Shown one piece after another: positions 53,501 through 62,512 of a stretch of DNA of 64,000 bases (position 1 is the first letter of the stretch; the number at the start of each line of letters is the position of its first letter). The stretch covers positions 1 through 64,000 of the forward strand of contig JAQGHR010000013.1 of the NCBI GenBank assembly GCA_028291545.1. Reading direction: 5' to 3'. The notes below the pieces were generated by a model. The model had not been told where the DNA came from and searched no databases. It was given only the letters and a program-made list of their open reading frames with translations. A program made the translations under genes and the position numbers. Origin of the DNA: Planctomycetota bacterium (GTDB taxonomy: Bacteria; Planctomycetota; Planctomycetia; Isosphaerales; Isosphaeraceae).

Positions 53501-54897
53501 TGTCCGTTGCCGGGGTTCCCCTGGCCGAAGACGAACGTCCCGCTGATGTCGGTGCCGATGTAATTGGCCTCAACCCGGTTACGCGCCGCGTCGGGCCCGA
53601 CAATGTGGACGCCATACGTCCCATTGGCCGAGATCACGTTGGTCGAGCCTGCAACCGCGCCTCCGATCGCGTTGGTCGACGACTCGACCAGGACGCCTTC
53701 CTGGCCATTACCGACCTGGTAATAAACGTTCGGGCTCTCTTCCAGCACGCCGATGAGATTGCCGACGACCTGGTTGCTGTCGGCACCAAGAGCGAGGTGA
53801 ACACCCTGGGCGAGGTTGCCTGCGATGGCGTTGTGAGTCTCGGGAGAGACGCCGCCGACCGAGTTGTTTGACGGCGCGGCGATCAACACGCCCTGGCTGT
53901 TGCCTATGCCAGCCGTCGTCGAGACCCCGGCGAGGAGATTGGGATTGATGTAGCGAAGATAATGCCCCAGATAATCGCCCTGGATCAGGTTGCCGATGGC
54001 CGATGAACCCTGCACGGCGACGCCCGTGCTGAAGCCGTCGATGCTCAGCCCGCGGATGCGGTTGTGGTCCGATTGGATCGTCAGGCCCGGGAAACTCGCG
54101 GGAACCAGAGCCCCGGTCACGGGGTCGGATACGCTCCCGTCGATGATCACGCGGACCGCGGCGTTGAAGCCAATCGCCAACGCATTTTGATCGGAGGTGA
54201 TCGTTCCCGATGCACCCTGAGTCCGGGTTGTGACGACTGCCGTGCCGCCGAAGAGGTTGGTCGAAACGGGAACGACCGGATCGACGTTTGAGTATCCCAG
54301 TTTATTCTGAAACGTGATGGTGTAGCGGACCAGGTTGCTCGGGTCGGGGACCACCGACACGTTGCCGGCACCGATGCTGGAGAGGTCCTCCAGGGCCGCC
54401 TGGACGACGTCCTGCGTTGCGTTATAGGGGATGGGGGCGGTGGTCTGACTCTGAAAAGTGAGCGTGAAGGTCCCACTTCCGGGAGGGCCGGTTAGGTCGA
54501 GTGTCTGGACCTCCTTCCCCGCCATCTGGGGGCTGACGATCCGCTGGGAATAGCCGTCGATCGAGACAAGGTCGGTGATGGTCGGCAAGGCACTGTCGAC
54601 GTGGATCGTCCAGGCCTCGAAAATCGCGTTGTAGTCAATGACGCCTGGGATGTTCTTGGGGATAAGACCGAAAGTGATCGTATCGGGGCCGGGGTTCGCG
54701 TTGGCCGCCGTCATGGCCTGGCGAAGGGTCATCGGCCGGGGGACGTCCGGCGAGGGCGTAACAGGCGTGTCCGACGTCGTCGTCACCAGGAAATTCGCCA
54801 AAAGTTGCCGGTCTTCCAGACTCTCAAGATCCGGGCGCAGGGACCCGCGACGTGGCCGCCGGGCGTTGCGGAGACTCGTCGCTTGGCTGCGGCTCAT
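50554..54897 (-). CDS. Large surface protein: LEPR-XLL-like leader, beta-helix repeats, three Calx-beta domains
   Basis: About 1447 residues. An ATG at 54897 has GGAGG eight bases upstream; an upstream GTG at 54912 would include that site. The leader ends SLEDRQLLANF. Next comes MTLRQAMTAANANPGPDTIT, a usual opening of beta-helix proteins. From about residue 270 to 790 there are imperfect repeats of roughly 65 residues with NVISGN/NVISAN and GNLIGTDVTGT or FIGTDxxGT, a right-handed beta-helix. Three Calx-beta domains follow (for example SNFSVSEGVGTALIAVTRVG and GTLVFADRESRKTITITILA). A last Ig-like domain ends the protein. It is likely an adhesin or matrix protein; binding partner unknown. 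Confidence 0.9.
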   Translation of the reverse strand: MSRSQATSLRNARRPRRGSLRPDLESLEDRQLLANFLVTTTSDTPVTPSPDVPRPMTLRQAMTAANANPGPDTITFGLIPKNIPGVIDYNAIFEAWTIHVDSALPTITDLVSIDGYSQRIVSPQMAGKEVQTLDLTGPPGSGTFTLTFQSQTTAPIPYNATQDVVQAALEDLSSIGAGNVSVVPDPSNLVRYTITFQNKLGYSNVDPVVPVSTNLFGGTAVVTTRTQGASGTITSDQNALAIGFNAAVRVIIDGSVSDPVTGALVPASFPGLTIQSDHNRIRGLSIDGFSTGVAVQGSSAIGNLIQGDYLGHYLRYINPNLLAGVSTTAGIGNSQGVLIAAPSNNSVGGVSPETHNAIAGNLAQGVHLALGADSNQVVGNLIGVLEESPNVYYQVGNGQEGVLVESSTNAIGGAVAGSTNVISANGTYGVHIVGPDAARNRVEANYIGTDISGTFVFGQGNPGNGQDDQFTGNLRDGVFIDNAPNNQIGITGANIGPHTSATPPNIISGNFGAGVRIAGASATGNVVLGNDVGTNLGGTSALPNFQEGVAIFSAGNRIGGLNPGDLNIISGNRRGVLISGSAATGNVIVGNFIGTDGAGPKTGSYDLGNAQEGVRIDSASGNTIGGTVAAARNILSGNNVGLAIVGSAASGNLVLGNLIGTDVTGTLDLPNAQEGVRIEGAPANTVGGSTAGARNVISANHRGVVLTGATATANLVQGDFIGTDITGTLPLGNEVDGVLATNGAANNLVGGAVVGEGNTVAFNLRDGVRIETDGGVGNAILSNRIFSNGVLGIDLAAPGDPVGGMSPNDPGDVDAGPDHLQNFPVLTKVASAVGGAIISGTLNSTPNTIFVVQFFSTRILSPADNGEGGTFLGSTTVQTDGDGNATFMAPVPGLVPAGESVTATATSRGGDTSEFSAGIKEELGTVQFSMSNFSVSEGVGTALIAVTRVGGSGGLFTVDFATQDGTAVGTGSASSVIASDYAASSGTLVFNPGEMSKYIAVSIIDDSLSEPSEYFFLSLNNPSGAAELGRPVTAQITIDDNDQPGTIRFSAAQYLAKEGDGTVAITVERANGSSGAVSIDYATSDATPGAGVDYLPTSGTLVFADRESRKTITITILADNKYEPDQAVRLTLSNPTGGATLGLPSVAILTILDQDAPMHGSFQFSQTGFDTRGGVGQTTITVTRVGGADGTATVDFATSNGTGVAGVDYTAESGTLLFKNGETTKQILIPILDAIDLVGNRTVNVTLSRPTGDARLGAPSTVVLTIHDTIGPSVQGVRFLTDRGGGIVDLVVNFSEPLNAQTAVNLLNYGYSVRTAGRDHRFGTRDDVIIPVRSAIVDASDQTVTLRLGRGIHPPTPFQFEINQSTNVAGAGVGLSDVAGNLLGAVKGPGAGVPFVVILSGRTGGFQSPSASTIHGRSRASARRPATTKAVHSPAPRGPLSHPGQGY

Positions 54898-55802
54898 GTC
54901 GATGGCCTCCACCGACGAAGGGAGAACTAGGCCGGGTCCACGGCTCGCGGCGGCGCGAGGCCGCCCCGATCGTCACCGGTGGACGACTGAGGTTGAGTTT
55001 ATCATGGCAATTGAAGGAATCCGGAACAAACGCTATCCGGGTGCCCGCCCGACGAGTTTTGCGAAGGCGGGCCGACCAAGATCCCGAACGGCGGTTGCAA
55101 GATCTGCCACGGCCGGACTTCGACAATCGGAGTGGGGCTTGAACGCTCCATTAACGGACTAGAAGACCGTCGCAAGTTCTCCACAAATCCCGTCCTGTCA
55201 CAACTGTTACGTCAATCGTACGATGACTCTGCCCACGATTTGCGCACCGATACCTATAGGATGCTGTTCAATCCCGACTTGGGCCGTCATCGCCACGGCG
55301 TTCGCCGCTGCTACAGGGCGGGCGACCGGTTCGCAGCGTTCAGGGCCGCGCGCCTTGCCCTCGACGTCCGAAGCCCTGCGGCAGCATGGTCATCGACCAG
55401 TTCGAATCATGACCCCTCAATGAGTGCCGTGCTCACAACCGGCCGAACGGCACGCCCGCAGGGCCTCATGATGAGGAGGTCCAAAGAGAGAGTCCGCCGG
55501 GTTACAACCTTCTCGCAGGGCATGCAGGAAGTCACGGCAACCGAAGCCATTCAGATACAGTATCAAATTCGAAAGAACGTCCGGGGCTGCTCGCGGTCGG
55601 GCGAATTTCGCGCGGCCGATGGTCGTGGGATCGGTCGGAGGGCGTGCGCCGGGCAAGCCCTCACGACGCGGACGCTTCGGGTTCTCCCCTCCTCCGGGTT
55701 TCCCGGATCGGGACGAACTTTCGGCACTGAAACCTGGAACTCGCGACCTGAGATCGGAAACTTCAGACGAGGAACATGCGTCAAGATCGAGCAGGACTCG
55801 TA
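54898..55802. other. Long spacer without a clear gene
   Basis: About 900 bases above the start of the large surface-protein gene. Frames on both strands are broken and Arg-rich. The stretch 55000-55260 has lower GC (gcaattgaaggaatccgg, ccacgatttgcgcaccgata) and should include the promoter of the surface-protein gene. I see no RNA gene or repeat. Confidence 0.45.
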
Positions 55803-56429
55803 TTACTTGCCGTTCCAGAGCGATTCGGAGGCGATCGCCTTGCCGACGAAGGCCTCGAGGTCGGCGCGGAAGGCCTGCGGCGAGACGTTGCGACTCGGCA
55901 AGCCAAAGTTGAAGGTCAGCTTGCCGGTTCCCTTGCGGATGGCGAAATGCATGGGTCCGATCTCGTCGTTCGCCTCCAACAGCAGCGCCAGGGTCCGCCC
56001 CGGGATCTGGTCATATTCGGGGAGGTCCGACTTCAACACCAGGACCAACCACAGGTAATTGCCGCTGGGGCTGATCGTGACATGGACCGGGGCCTTCCAG
56101 GTTCCGTGGACGACCGTCACCTCGCAGACCACGCCGTTCCTCCCCACCTGCTCGACCTTCGGGTTGAGGCCGAGGCTCGTCAGGAAGCTCGGCAAGTTCT
56201 CAGGCGTGAGGTTCACCGCGGTCGGAACCGGTGACGGCGTCGGGGATGCCAACGTCGGGGGCGTTTCGGTCCCGGTCGGCATTGACCGGGTTGTCCTCCA
56301 CTGCACGGCTGGGAGGGGCCGGCCGGGCTGCTCGTCCGCGATGGCCAGGCCGCCGAGGGCAACTCCGCTTGCGATGGACGCGGCGAGCGTCCCCTTCCAT
56401 GTCCTCGAATCCAGGATGAATCGCCTCAT
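55803..56429 (-). CDS. Secreted YbjN-like protein
   Basis: 208 residues from an ATG at 56429 with GGAGG eleven bases upstream. A signal-type segment (TWKGTLAASIASGVALGGLA) and a Pro/Thr-rich linker (GTETPPTLASPTPSPVPTAV) precede a domain of the YbjN/type III chaperone-like fold: LPSFLTSLGLNPKVEQVGRN, SPSGNYLWLVLVLKSDLPEY, LLEANDEIGPMHFAIRKGTG and the closing LEAFVGKAIASESLW. In most bacteria YbjN proteins are cytoplasmic, so an exported one is a planctomycete feature. Function unknown. It is divergent from the protease gene (242-base gap). Confidence 0.82.
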   Translation of the reverse strand: MRRFILDSRTWKGTLAASIASGVALGGLAIADEQPGRPLPAVQWRTTRSMPTGTETPPTLASPTPSPVPTAVNLTPENLPSFLTSLGLNPKVEQVGRNGVVCEVTVVHGTWKAPVHVTISPSGNYLWLVLVLKSDLPEYDQIPGRTLALLLEANDEIGPMHFAIRKGTGKLTFNFGLPSRNVSPQAFRADLEAFVGKAIASESLWNGK

Positions 56430-56671
56430 TTGCTTCGCGCCTCCAAGTAGAGGTGAACTGGTCTCGTGGCCGGCCGTTGCCGTCACACCCCTCTAAAGAC
56501 AGGTTGACTCGCGATCTGACAGGGGTAACCACGATTTTTCACGGCAATCTCGAAAACCCGGCGGCTTCGAGGATTTCGTTGTCGAATCGCGAATCCAGAC
56601 TCCTATGAAGAGGTAGAGAGGACGCCCGGTTGGTCGCCCCAAACTTCCCCGACATCTGGGAGCGCAAGACG

Positions 56672-57979
56672 ATGGGTACCCGAGATTCGAAGAGGGTCGG
56701 ATTCTTGACGGTTGCCGCGCTGGTCCTGAGCATGGCCGGGTCGCGAGCCCTGGGTGACGAGGTCTCTTTCGAGAAAGCCCTGCCCTCCCTGACCTGGGTC
56801 CTCTCACCCAAGGGAGGCAACGAGACGAGCGTTGGCAGCGGCGTGCTGATCGACGTCCGCCAGGGACTGGTCTTGACCGCATACCACGTCGTGGAGGATC
56901 GTCCCAAGCTCCTGATCTTCTTCCCGTTCCACCACGCCGACGGAAGGCTGGAGACCGACCCGGAGTTCTACACGAAACATCTGGAAGAGCTGGCCATCGT
57001 GGGGGAGGTCATCGCCACCCAACCCAGCAAGGACCTCGCCTTGATCCAACTGCCGAAGGTCCCGGCGACGGCGAGGGCGACCCCCCTGGCCGCGACAAGT
57101 CCGAGGACCGGCCAGGCCGTCTTCGCGATCGGCAATTCGGGTACGAACGATGGCGTGCTCTGGCGCTACCTCGATGGCAGGGTCCGTCAGGTCTTCCGCC
57201 GCAAGATGGTTATCGATGCGAAGCAGCAGGTCGATGCGAGAGTGGTCGAGTCGACGGTTCCCACCAACGGCGGCGACAGCGGCGGCCCGGTCCTCAACGC
57301 CGATGGGGAACTGGTGGCGATCACGTCCAGCTCTAACACCAGGGAGGTGGCGGTCAACTACGGAATCGACCTGGAGGAGATCCGGGCGATAGTCGGGCCG
57401 ACCCTGGCCCGGGTCGAGCGATCGGAACCGGCGGCCCCCTCGATCACAGGCCCTCCCCCAGCGGACGACTTCATCCCGCCACCGCCCCCGGGCTTGTCGA
57501 GCTTTTCCCGCGAGAACAGGCCGGGCAGAGCGTTCGTGCCGAGCAGCGTGATCGATCCGGTGGCCCGGGTGAACGACCTGCACATCGACCACGACGTGGT
57601 CCGCGACGGCCGCAAGGGGCTGGTTGCCCACTTCAACCTGGAGGTAATGCGGACTCCGAGCTTCTACTCCATGGTCTACCTGAAGATCACCGACGAGAAT
57701 GGCCAGCAGCTCCGAATCCCCGTTCCGGGCTCTCCGGGCAAGGGCCGCGATCTGGAGGCTTGCAACACCTTGATGACGGCCGAAAAACCGGGAGATGTCG
57801 TGGAAATGAGGTTGTTCATCCCCTATGCATCGATCGAGCAGGCCATCTCGGCCTCGACCGGTCGGGTCAAGCTCAAGGCCGTCGTGAACGTCCCCGTGGG
57901 GGACTCGAGCTACTGGCAGCTCGAAGGCGGGGCCTGCGTGCCGTTCTTCTACAACAGCAGGCCCGGCGCCCCGATGTGA
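56672..57979 (+). CDS. Secreted trypsin-like serine protease
   Basis: 435 residues from the ATG at 56672 with GGGAG upstream. The signal peptide is RVGFLTVAALVLSMAGSRALG. The catalytic triad is intact: His 72 in LTAYHVVED, Asp 121 in SKDLALIQLP and Ser 203 in PTNGGDSGGPVLN, as in trypsin/DegP-like enzymes. No PDZ domain follows; instead there is a Pro-rich linker (IPPPPPGLSS) and a C-terminal beta domain of about 150 residues (LVAHFNLEVMRTPSFYSMVY to YWQLEGGACVPFF) that I do not recognise. It probably acts in the periplasm or outside. It stands before the kinase gene, with a strong hairpin between them. Confidence 0.9.
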   Translation: MGTRDSKRVGFLTVAALVLSMAGSRALGDEVSFEKALPSLTWVLSPKGGNETSVGSGVLIDVRQGLVLTAYHVVEDRPKLLIFFPFHHADGRLETDPEFYTKHLEELAIVGEVIATQPSKDLALIQLPKVPATARATPLAATSPRTGQAVFAIGNSGTNDGVLWRYLDGRVRQVFRRKMVIDAKQQVDARVVESTVPTNGGDSGGPVLNADGELVAITSSSNTREVAVNYGIDLEEIRAIVGPTLARVERSEPAAPSITGPPPADDFIPPPPPGLSSFSRENRPGRAFVPSSVIDPVARVNDLHIDHDVVRDGRKGLVAHFNLEVMRTPSFYSMVYLKITDENGQQLRIPVPGSPGKGRDLEACNTLMTAEKPGDVVEMRLFIPYASIEQAISASTGRVKLKAVVNVPVGDSSYWQLEGGACVPFFYNSRPGAPM

Positions 57980-58002
57980 GGAACCTTCATCCCGACCAAT
58001 CC

Positions 58003-58032
58003 GAGAGGCCCGGGTCCAGCCCCGGGCCTCTC
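58003..58032 (+). terminator. Perfect 12-bp hairpin between protease and kinase genes
   Basis: gagaggcccggg, a six-base loop and the exact complement, starting 24 bases after the protease stop codon. No T-run follows, so it may be a weak terminator, a transcript-end protector or an attenuator that lowers expression of the kinase gene 48 bases further on. Confidence 0.65.
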
Positions 58033-58079
58033 AGCCCATTCCGGACACGTCCCGATCCTCGAGCAGACCCGGTGTCCCG

Positions 58080-61000
58080 ATGAACCTGCCGCAAACGAAC
58101 CCGAGACCGCCGGCGATCCCCGGCTATACCTTCGAGTCGTTGATCGGCCGAGGGGGCATGGGCGTGGTCTGGAAGGCCCATCAGCAAGGGACGAACCGGC
58201 CGGTGGCCGTGAAGATGATCCTCTCGCGCGATTTCCCCCGGGTCGAGCACCTGGTCCGGTTCCAGCTCGAGGCCGAGCTGATCTCGCAGGTCCAGGACCC
58301 CCACATCGTCCAGGTCTTCCACACCGGCGAGGCTGATGGCCTGCCCTATCTCGTGATGGAGTTCGTCGGCGGAGGCACGCTGGCCGACCGGATGCGGACC
58401 CGGTCGTACACCCCCCGCCAGGCCGCCGAGATGGTGCTCACCATCGCCCGGGCGATGGGCCAGGTCCACCGCAAGGGGATCGTCCACCGCGACCTGAAGC
58501 CCGCCAACGTCCTCATGACCGAGGGCGAACAACCCAAGGTCGGCGACTTCGGCCTGGCCCGGGCCCTCGCTCGCGAGGTCTCGGACCAGAGCCAGTCGAG
58601 GATCATGGGCACCGTCGAGTACATGTCGCCCGAGCAGGCCCGGGGCGGCAGCCGGCTCCGCGAGATCGCCGCGCCGGCCGACGTCTTCGCGCTCGGCGTG
58701 ATCTTCTTCGAGCTGTTGACCGGCCAGCTTCCCTTCCATTCCGATTCGCAGCTCGAGACGCTCAACCTGGTCGCCGAGGCCAAGCCCCGCCAGCCTCGGA
58801 CAATCCGCAAGTCCATCCCGCGCGACCTGGAGACGATCTGCCTCAAGTGCCTCCGCAAGGACGCCCGAGGGCGATACGCCGACGGCGGCGAGCTGGCCGA
58901 AGACCTCGACCGCTACCTCGGGGGCCGGTCGATCCGGGCGCGACATGTCGGGCGGGCCGAGAGGGCCTGGCTCTGGTGCTTGCGAAACCCCCTGGCGACG
59001 GCCTTGATCGCCTCGGCTCTCGTCGGGGCCGTCCTGGCGAACAACTCTCGCGTCGAGAACACCCGGCGGATCGAAGCCGAGTTGAAAACCAAACTCGCCG
59101 AGGCCAACGAATTGACGCTGGCCACCGAGGCCCGAGCGGCCAGGTCTCTGGCCGATGAGCGGCAGAGACAGGGTGAGGAAAACCTGTATTTCGGCACCCT
59201 CACCAGGGCCTATCAGGAGTATCACACCGGCAATTTGAAACGATCCGAGCAGTTGCTGGAGAGCTGTCGGCCAGCCCCGGGTCGCCCGGACCTGCGCGGT
59301 TGGGAGTGGCACCATCTCCGACGTCGGTTGAACTCGGACCTGGTTCGGATCGATATCGATCCGGATGCGAAGGGATTCGGCATGGTCCTCCTCCCCGCGC
59401 TCGCGTTCTCCCAAGATGGGAAACGGTTGGTCCTCCAGCCGTCGCTCTCGATCTCGCTGCCGGACGCCGCGGCCGATGGCCTCCTGCGGTTCAGGCTGGA
59501 CCCGTTCCTGAAACTGACAAACCCCGCCGTCGTCAGCCCCGACGAGCGATTCTTCGCGCGGATCGGCAAGCCTCCGTCGAGGATCTGGCTCTTCGATCGG
59601 GACAAACCGGGCGTTCCGATCCATGAACTCCTCGGGCATTCCGCCAACGTCCTCGAGGTGGCGTTCGGCCCCGACGGCCGACGGCTGGCCTCGCTCGCGA
59701 GCGACGGGGCGATCCGGGTCTGGGATGTCGGGTCGGGCCGGACGACGGGCGTCCTGGACCTGACCGGGCCGGGCAGGATCGAGCAGGGCAAGGTCGCGTT
59801 CGCCCCGGATGAAAAGGCGGTCGCCGTCCTGGTCTGGAGGGGCGAGGCGGACGGGAAACCCGGCGCCTTTCGGCGCGAGCTGACGGTCTGGGACGTGGGC
59901 GAGACGAAGCCCCGGTTTCCTGCCCTGGTCGTCGAGCGTTCCGCCCGCCGGCCTTCGTACGCCCCTCTCTCACCGCACAGGCTGGCCTTCAGCCCGGACG
60001 CGAGCCGGATCGCCGTCGCCGCCCACGACCGGACAATCCGCCTGGTCGACACCAGGACGAGCAAGGTGGTCGGGACGCTCACGGGCCATTCCCGCGAGAT
60101 CAACTGCCTGGCCTATTTCCCCGATGGTCGTCGGCTCGCCTCGGGCGCAGAGGACCATACGATCCGGATCTGGGACCTCGAGGCCGAGTCGGACCTGCCG
60201 ATCATCATGCAAGCCCACGATGACGAGGTGACCTCGCTCGCAATCCACCCGGATGGACGGCGGTTTGCCTCCTATGACGGCTCACAGATCAAGATCTGGA
60301 GCCTCGACCAACTCCAGGGCGTGACCGCATGGAGAGACAAGCGGGAACGCTCGGAGACCATCTCCCTCAACCCGGACGGCGAGCTTCTCCTGCGTGGCGG
60401 CATCAACGAGCAGGGCGAACTCAAGCTCAGGAAGGTCCGAAACGGAAAGCTGGTCGGGTCCCAGCCATACCCTCTGGTTGATCACGCGGTCTTCAGCCCC
60501 GATGGGATGAGGATCGCGGTCGCCACGCATCATGGGATCTTGCGCGGGACGACCTATGGGCTCGACATCTGGGACGGCACGCTTCGCGTCCGCCTCCACT
60601 CCTTCAAGTTACCCTTTGCGCCCACACCGTTTTCCCCGATCAGGTCGATGGCATTCACCCCCGACGGCCGGCGGATCGCGATCGTCAGGAGGGGTGAAAA
60701 GGACTCCGGGGAGCTCTGGATCTGTGACCCGGAGACCGGTCGGATGACGACGCGGGAACCGTTCAAGGTCCCCCAAGCCCCGAAGCTCGTCATGCGCCCG
60801 GATGGGACCGAGTTGATCGTCTCCGGGACCGCGCCAGGCGACCAGGATGAATCCTGGTTCTTCGACCTTCACGCGATCGACAAGCCCCCTCGGCGCGAGC
60901 GGAACACCCGGGTGCTCGGATTCAGCCGGGACGGGACGTTGATGGCCAGGCTGACCCACACCCCGACCGGCTTTTTCTCCGGCGATCGCTACGATGTGGT

Positions 61001-61367
61001 CGATGTTCGTGCCTCGACGATCGCGATGAACATCCCCGAACCCTACCTCGAACATTTCGGGTTCGACCCGGCTGGTAAGCGGATTGTGACCGTCGCCTTT
61101 CCCAACCTCATGGGCCCCGCGGGCAAAGATCCGCAACACATTACCCTCTGGGATATCCGGTCGGGACGCGAGATCCTCGAACTCTCCCGAGATCTCGTGT
61201 CGACCTCACGCATGATGGGGGTGTTCTTCTCGCCCGATGGGCAGTGGCTGATCCTCCCATCCACGGAGGGCGAGTTGTTTCTCTGGGACGGACGACCGCT
61301 ACCCGAGCTCTGGCCGCCCCCATCCCTGATCAAGGCCGAGCCTTTCCCCGGGGTACCGGCCCGGTGA
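58080..61367 (+). CDS. Ser/Thr protein kinase with membrane anchor and WD40 repeats
   Basis: 1095 residues. The PknB-type kinase has every key residue: glycine loop GRGGMG (23-28), VAVK Lys 45, HRDLKPAN (Asp 138), DFG (156-158) and MGTVEYMSPEQ in the activation segment. One membrane helix follows (NPLATALIASALVGAVLA, 303-320), then a short coiled coil (about 325-375). The rest is a beta-propeller with WD40 units such as LASLASDGAIRVWDVGSGR and LASGAEDHTIRIWDLEAES. The kinase is inside and the propeller presumably in the periplasm or paryphoplasm, where it can sense a ligand. It lies directly ahead of a sigma factor gene on the same strand, so a link in signalling is likely. Confidence 0.94.
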   Translation: MNLPQTNPRPPAIPGYTFESLIGRGGMGVVWKAHQQGTNRPVAVKMILSRDFPRVEHLVRFQLEAELISQVQDPHIVQVFHTGEADGLPYLVMEFVGGGTLADRMRTRSYTPRQAAEMVLTIARAMGQVHRKGIVHRDLKPANVLMTEGEQPKVGDFGLARALAREVSDQSQSRIMGTVEYMSPEQARGGSRLREIAAPADVFALGVIFFELLTGQLPFHSDSQLETLNLVAEAKPRQPRTIRKSIPRDLETICLKCLRKDARGRYADGGELAEDLDRYLGGRSIRARHVGRAERAWLWCLRNPLATALIASALVGAVLANNSRVENTRRIEAELKTKLAEANELTLATEARAARSLADERQRQGEENLYFGTLTRAYQEYHTGNLKRSEQLLESCRPAPGRPDLRGWEWHHLRRRLNSDLVRIDIDPDAKGFGMVLLPALAFSQDGKRLVLQPSLSISLPDAAADGLLRFRLDPFLKLTNPAVVSPDERFFARIGKPPSRIWLFDRDKPGVPIHELLGHSANVLEVAFGPDGRRLASLASDGAIRVWDVGSGRTTGVLDLTGPGRIEQGKVAFAPDEKAVAVLVWRGEADGKPGAFRRELTVWDVGETKPRFPALVVERSARRPSYAPLSPHRLAFSPDASRIAVAAHDRTIRLVDTRTSKVVGTLTGHSREINCLAYFPDGRRLASGAEDHTIRIWDLEAESDLPIIMQAHDDEVTSLAIHPDGRRFASYDGSQIKIWSLDQLQGVTAWRDKRERSETISLNPDGELLLRGGINEQGELKLRKVRNGKLVGSQPYPLVDHAVFSPDGMRIAVATHHGILRGTTYGLDIWDGTLRVRLHSFKLPFAPTPFSPIRSMAFTPDGRRIAIVRRGEKDSGELWICDPETGRMTTREPFKVPQAPKLVMRPDGTELIVSGTAPGDQDESWFFDLHAIDKPPRRERNTRVLGFSRDGTLMARLTHTPTGFFSGDRYDVVDVRASTIAMNIPEPYLEHFGFDPAGKRIVTVAFPNLMGPAGKDPQHITLWDIRSGREILELSRDLVSTSRMMGVFFSPDGQWLILPSTEGELFLWDGRPLPELWPPPSLIKAEPFPGVPAR

Positions 61368-61417
61368 GGTCCCCGAAACGGGTCGACACCGCCGGAACCG
61401 CAATCCATCCACGGAGA

Positions 61418-62512
61418 ATGACCTACTTAGCCTCGTCGGCCCATGATATCTTGAGGCTTATGGCACACCTCAACCAGGCCGAGAGCGGCATCACACGCCC
61501 GTCCCTGATCGATGGGTTGATCGAGGGGGATCCCGACACATGGAACTCGTTCTGCGAAACCTACGGCGACCTGATCGCGCGCTACGCCGCCCGTCGCCTC
61601 CCGGGAAGGCACAGGGACGACGTCGAGGATGTCGTCCAGAACGTGTTCAAGACGTTCCTCGGCCAGCGCAATCGCCACACGTTCAGCTATCGCCCCGGGC
61701 AGGGTCGGTTCCGCGACTACCTCAAGACCTGCGTGAGGAACGAGGCCCTGGCCCTGTTGCGGAGGCGGCCCGGGGGGATCTCCCTGGATGGTGAACGCCC
61801 GATCGACCCGGTCGATGACGACCAGGACGACCCGGATTTCACCGCACGCTATTTCTTGACCGCCCTGGATCGCGCGATCACCGAGGTCCGGGCCCGGTGC
61901 CGGCTCAACAACGAGCCCAAGTGGCGTAGCTTCGTCGAGCGGGTCCTCCATCGCCGGCCCGCCGACGAGGTCGCGGCGGAGCTCGGGATCAAGACCGCGA
62001 GTGTGTATCAGAATGTCCTGCGCGTGCTCGAGGAGATTTTCGAGACCTGCCGGCAGCGCTACCTGGCCGACTTCGGCGAGGACGACCTGTCCCGACTCCT
62101 CCAGGAGAGCGGCCCGAAGGTGATGGAGGACCTCAGCGCCCGGGTCCTGGCCATGGAGCTGGCCGGCCCGGCGGCCCGGGTCCGCGAGGCTCTCGACTAC
62201 TTCCGCGAGATCCTGCACCGCCGACTCCCCGCCCTTCGGGCCGAGGCGACCCGGGACTCCCCCGCCTCCTGGGCCGCGTTCCGCCAGTACACACGCGCCC
62301 TCTCCGACGGGGTCGACCCGGGACGACCCGACCCGTCGGTGTCGAAGCTCCTCGAGCGGGTCGACCGCCTCCTTCGCGAGCATTGCGAGGCCGACCTCGG
62401 CGACCTCGAACATTATCACACCCTCAGGAACCTGGGCCCGAATGCCGTCGCCATCTTCTGCGGCGGCCCCCATGCGGAGGAGATCATCCATGGCCACGAC
62501 CAGCTGCCCTGA
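61418..62512 (+). CDS. ECF-like RNA polymerase sigma factor with C-terminal extension
   Basis: About 364 residues from the ATG at 61418; an ATG at 61460 (MAHLNQAESG) is an equal alternative, as both have poorly spaced ribosome sites. The sigma-2 region is SLIDGLIEGDPDTWNSFCET, then DVEDVVQNVFKTFLGQR and RFRDYLKTCVRNEALALLRR. The sigma-4 region has RPADEVAAELGIKTASVYQN followed by VLRVLEEIFETCRQ. A further 140 residues (SGPKVMEDLSARVLAMELAG, then FREILHRRLPALRAE to the end) go past the usual ECF length; such extensions occur in planctomycete ECF groups and may sense or bind a partner. It overlaps the next gene by 23 bases. Confidence 0.9.
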   Translation: MTYLASSAHDILRLMAHLNQAESGITRPSLIDGLIEGDPDTWNSFCETYGDLIARYAARRLPGRHRDDVEDVVQNVFKTFLGQRNRHTFSYRPGQGRFRDYLKTCVRNEALALLRRRPGGISLDGERPIDPVDDDQDDPDFTARYFLTALDRAITEVRARCRLNNEPKWRSFVERVLHRRPADEVAAELGIKTASVYQNVLRVLEEIFETCRQRYLADFGEDDLSRLLQESGPKVMEDLSARVLAMELAGPAARVREALDYFREILHRRLPALRAEATRDSPASWAAFRQYTRALSDGVDPGRPDPSVSKLLERVDRLLREHCEADLGDLEHYHTLRNLGPNAVAIFCGGPHAEEIIHGHDQLP

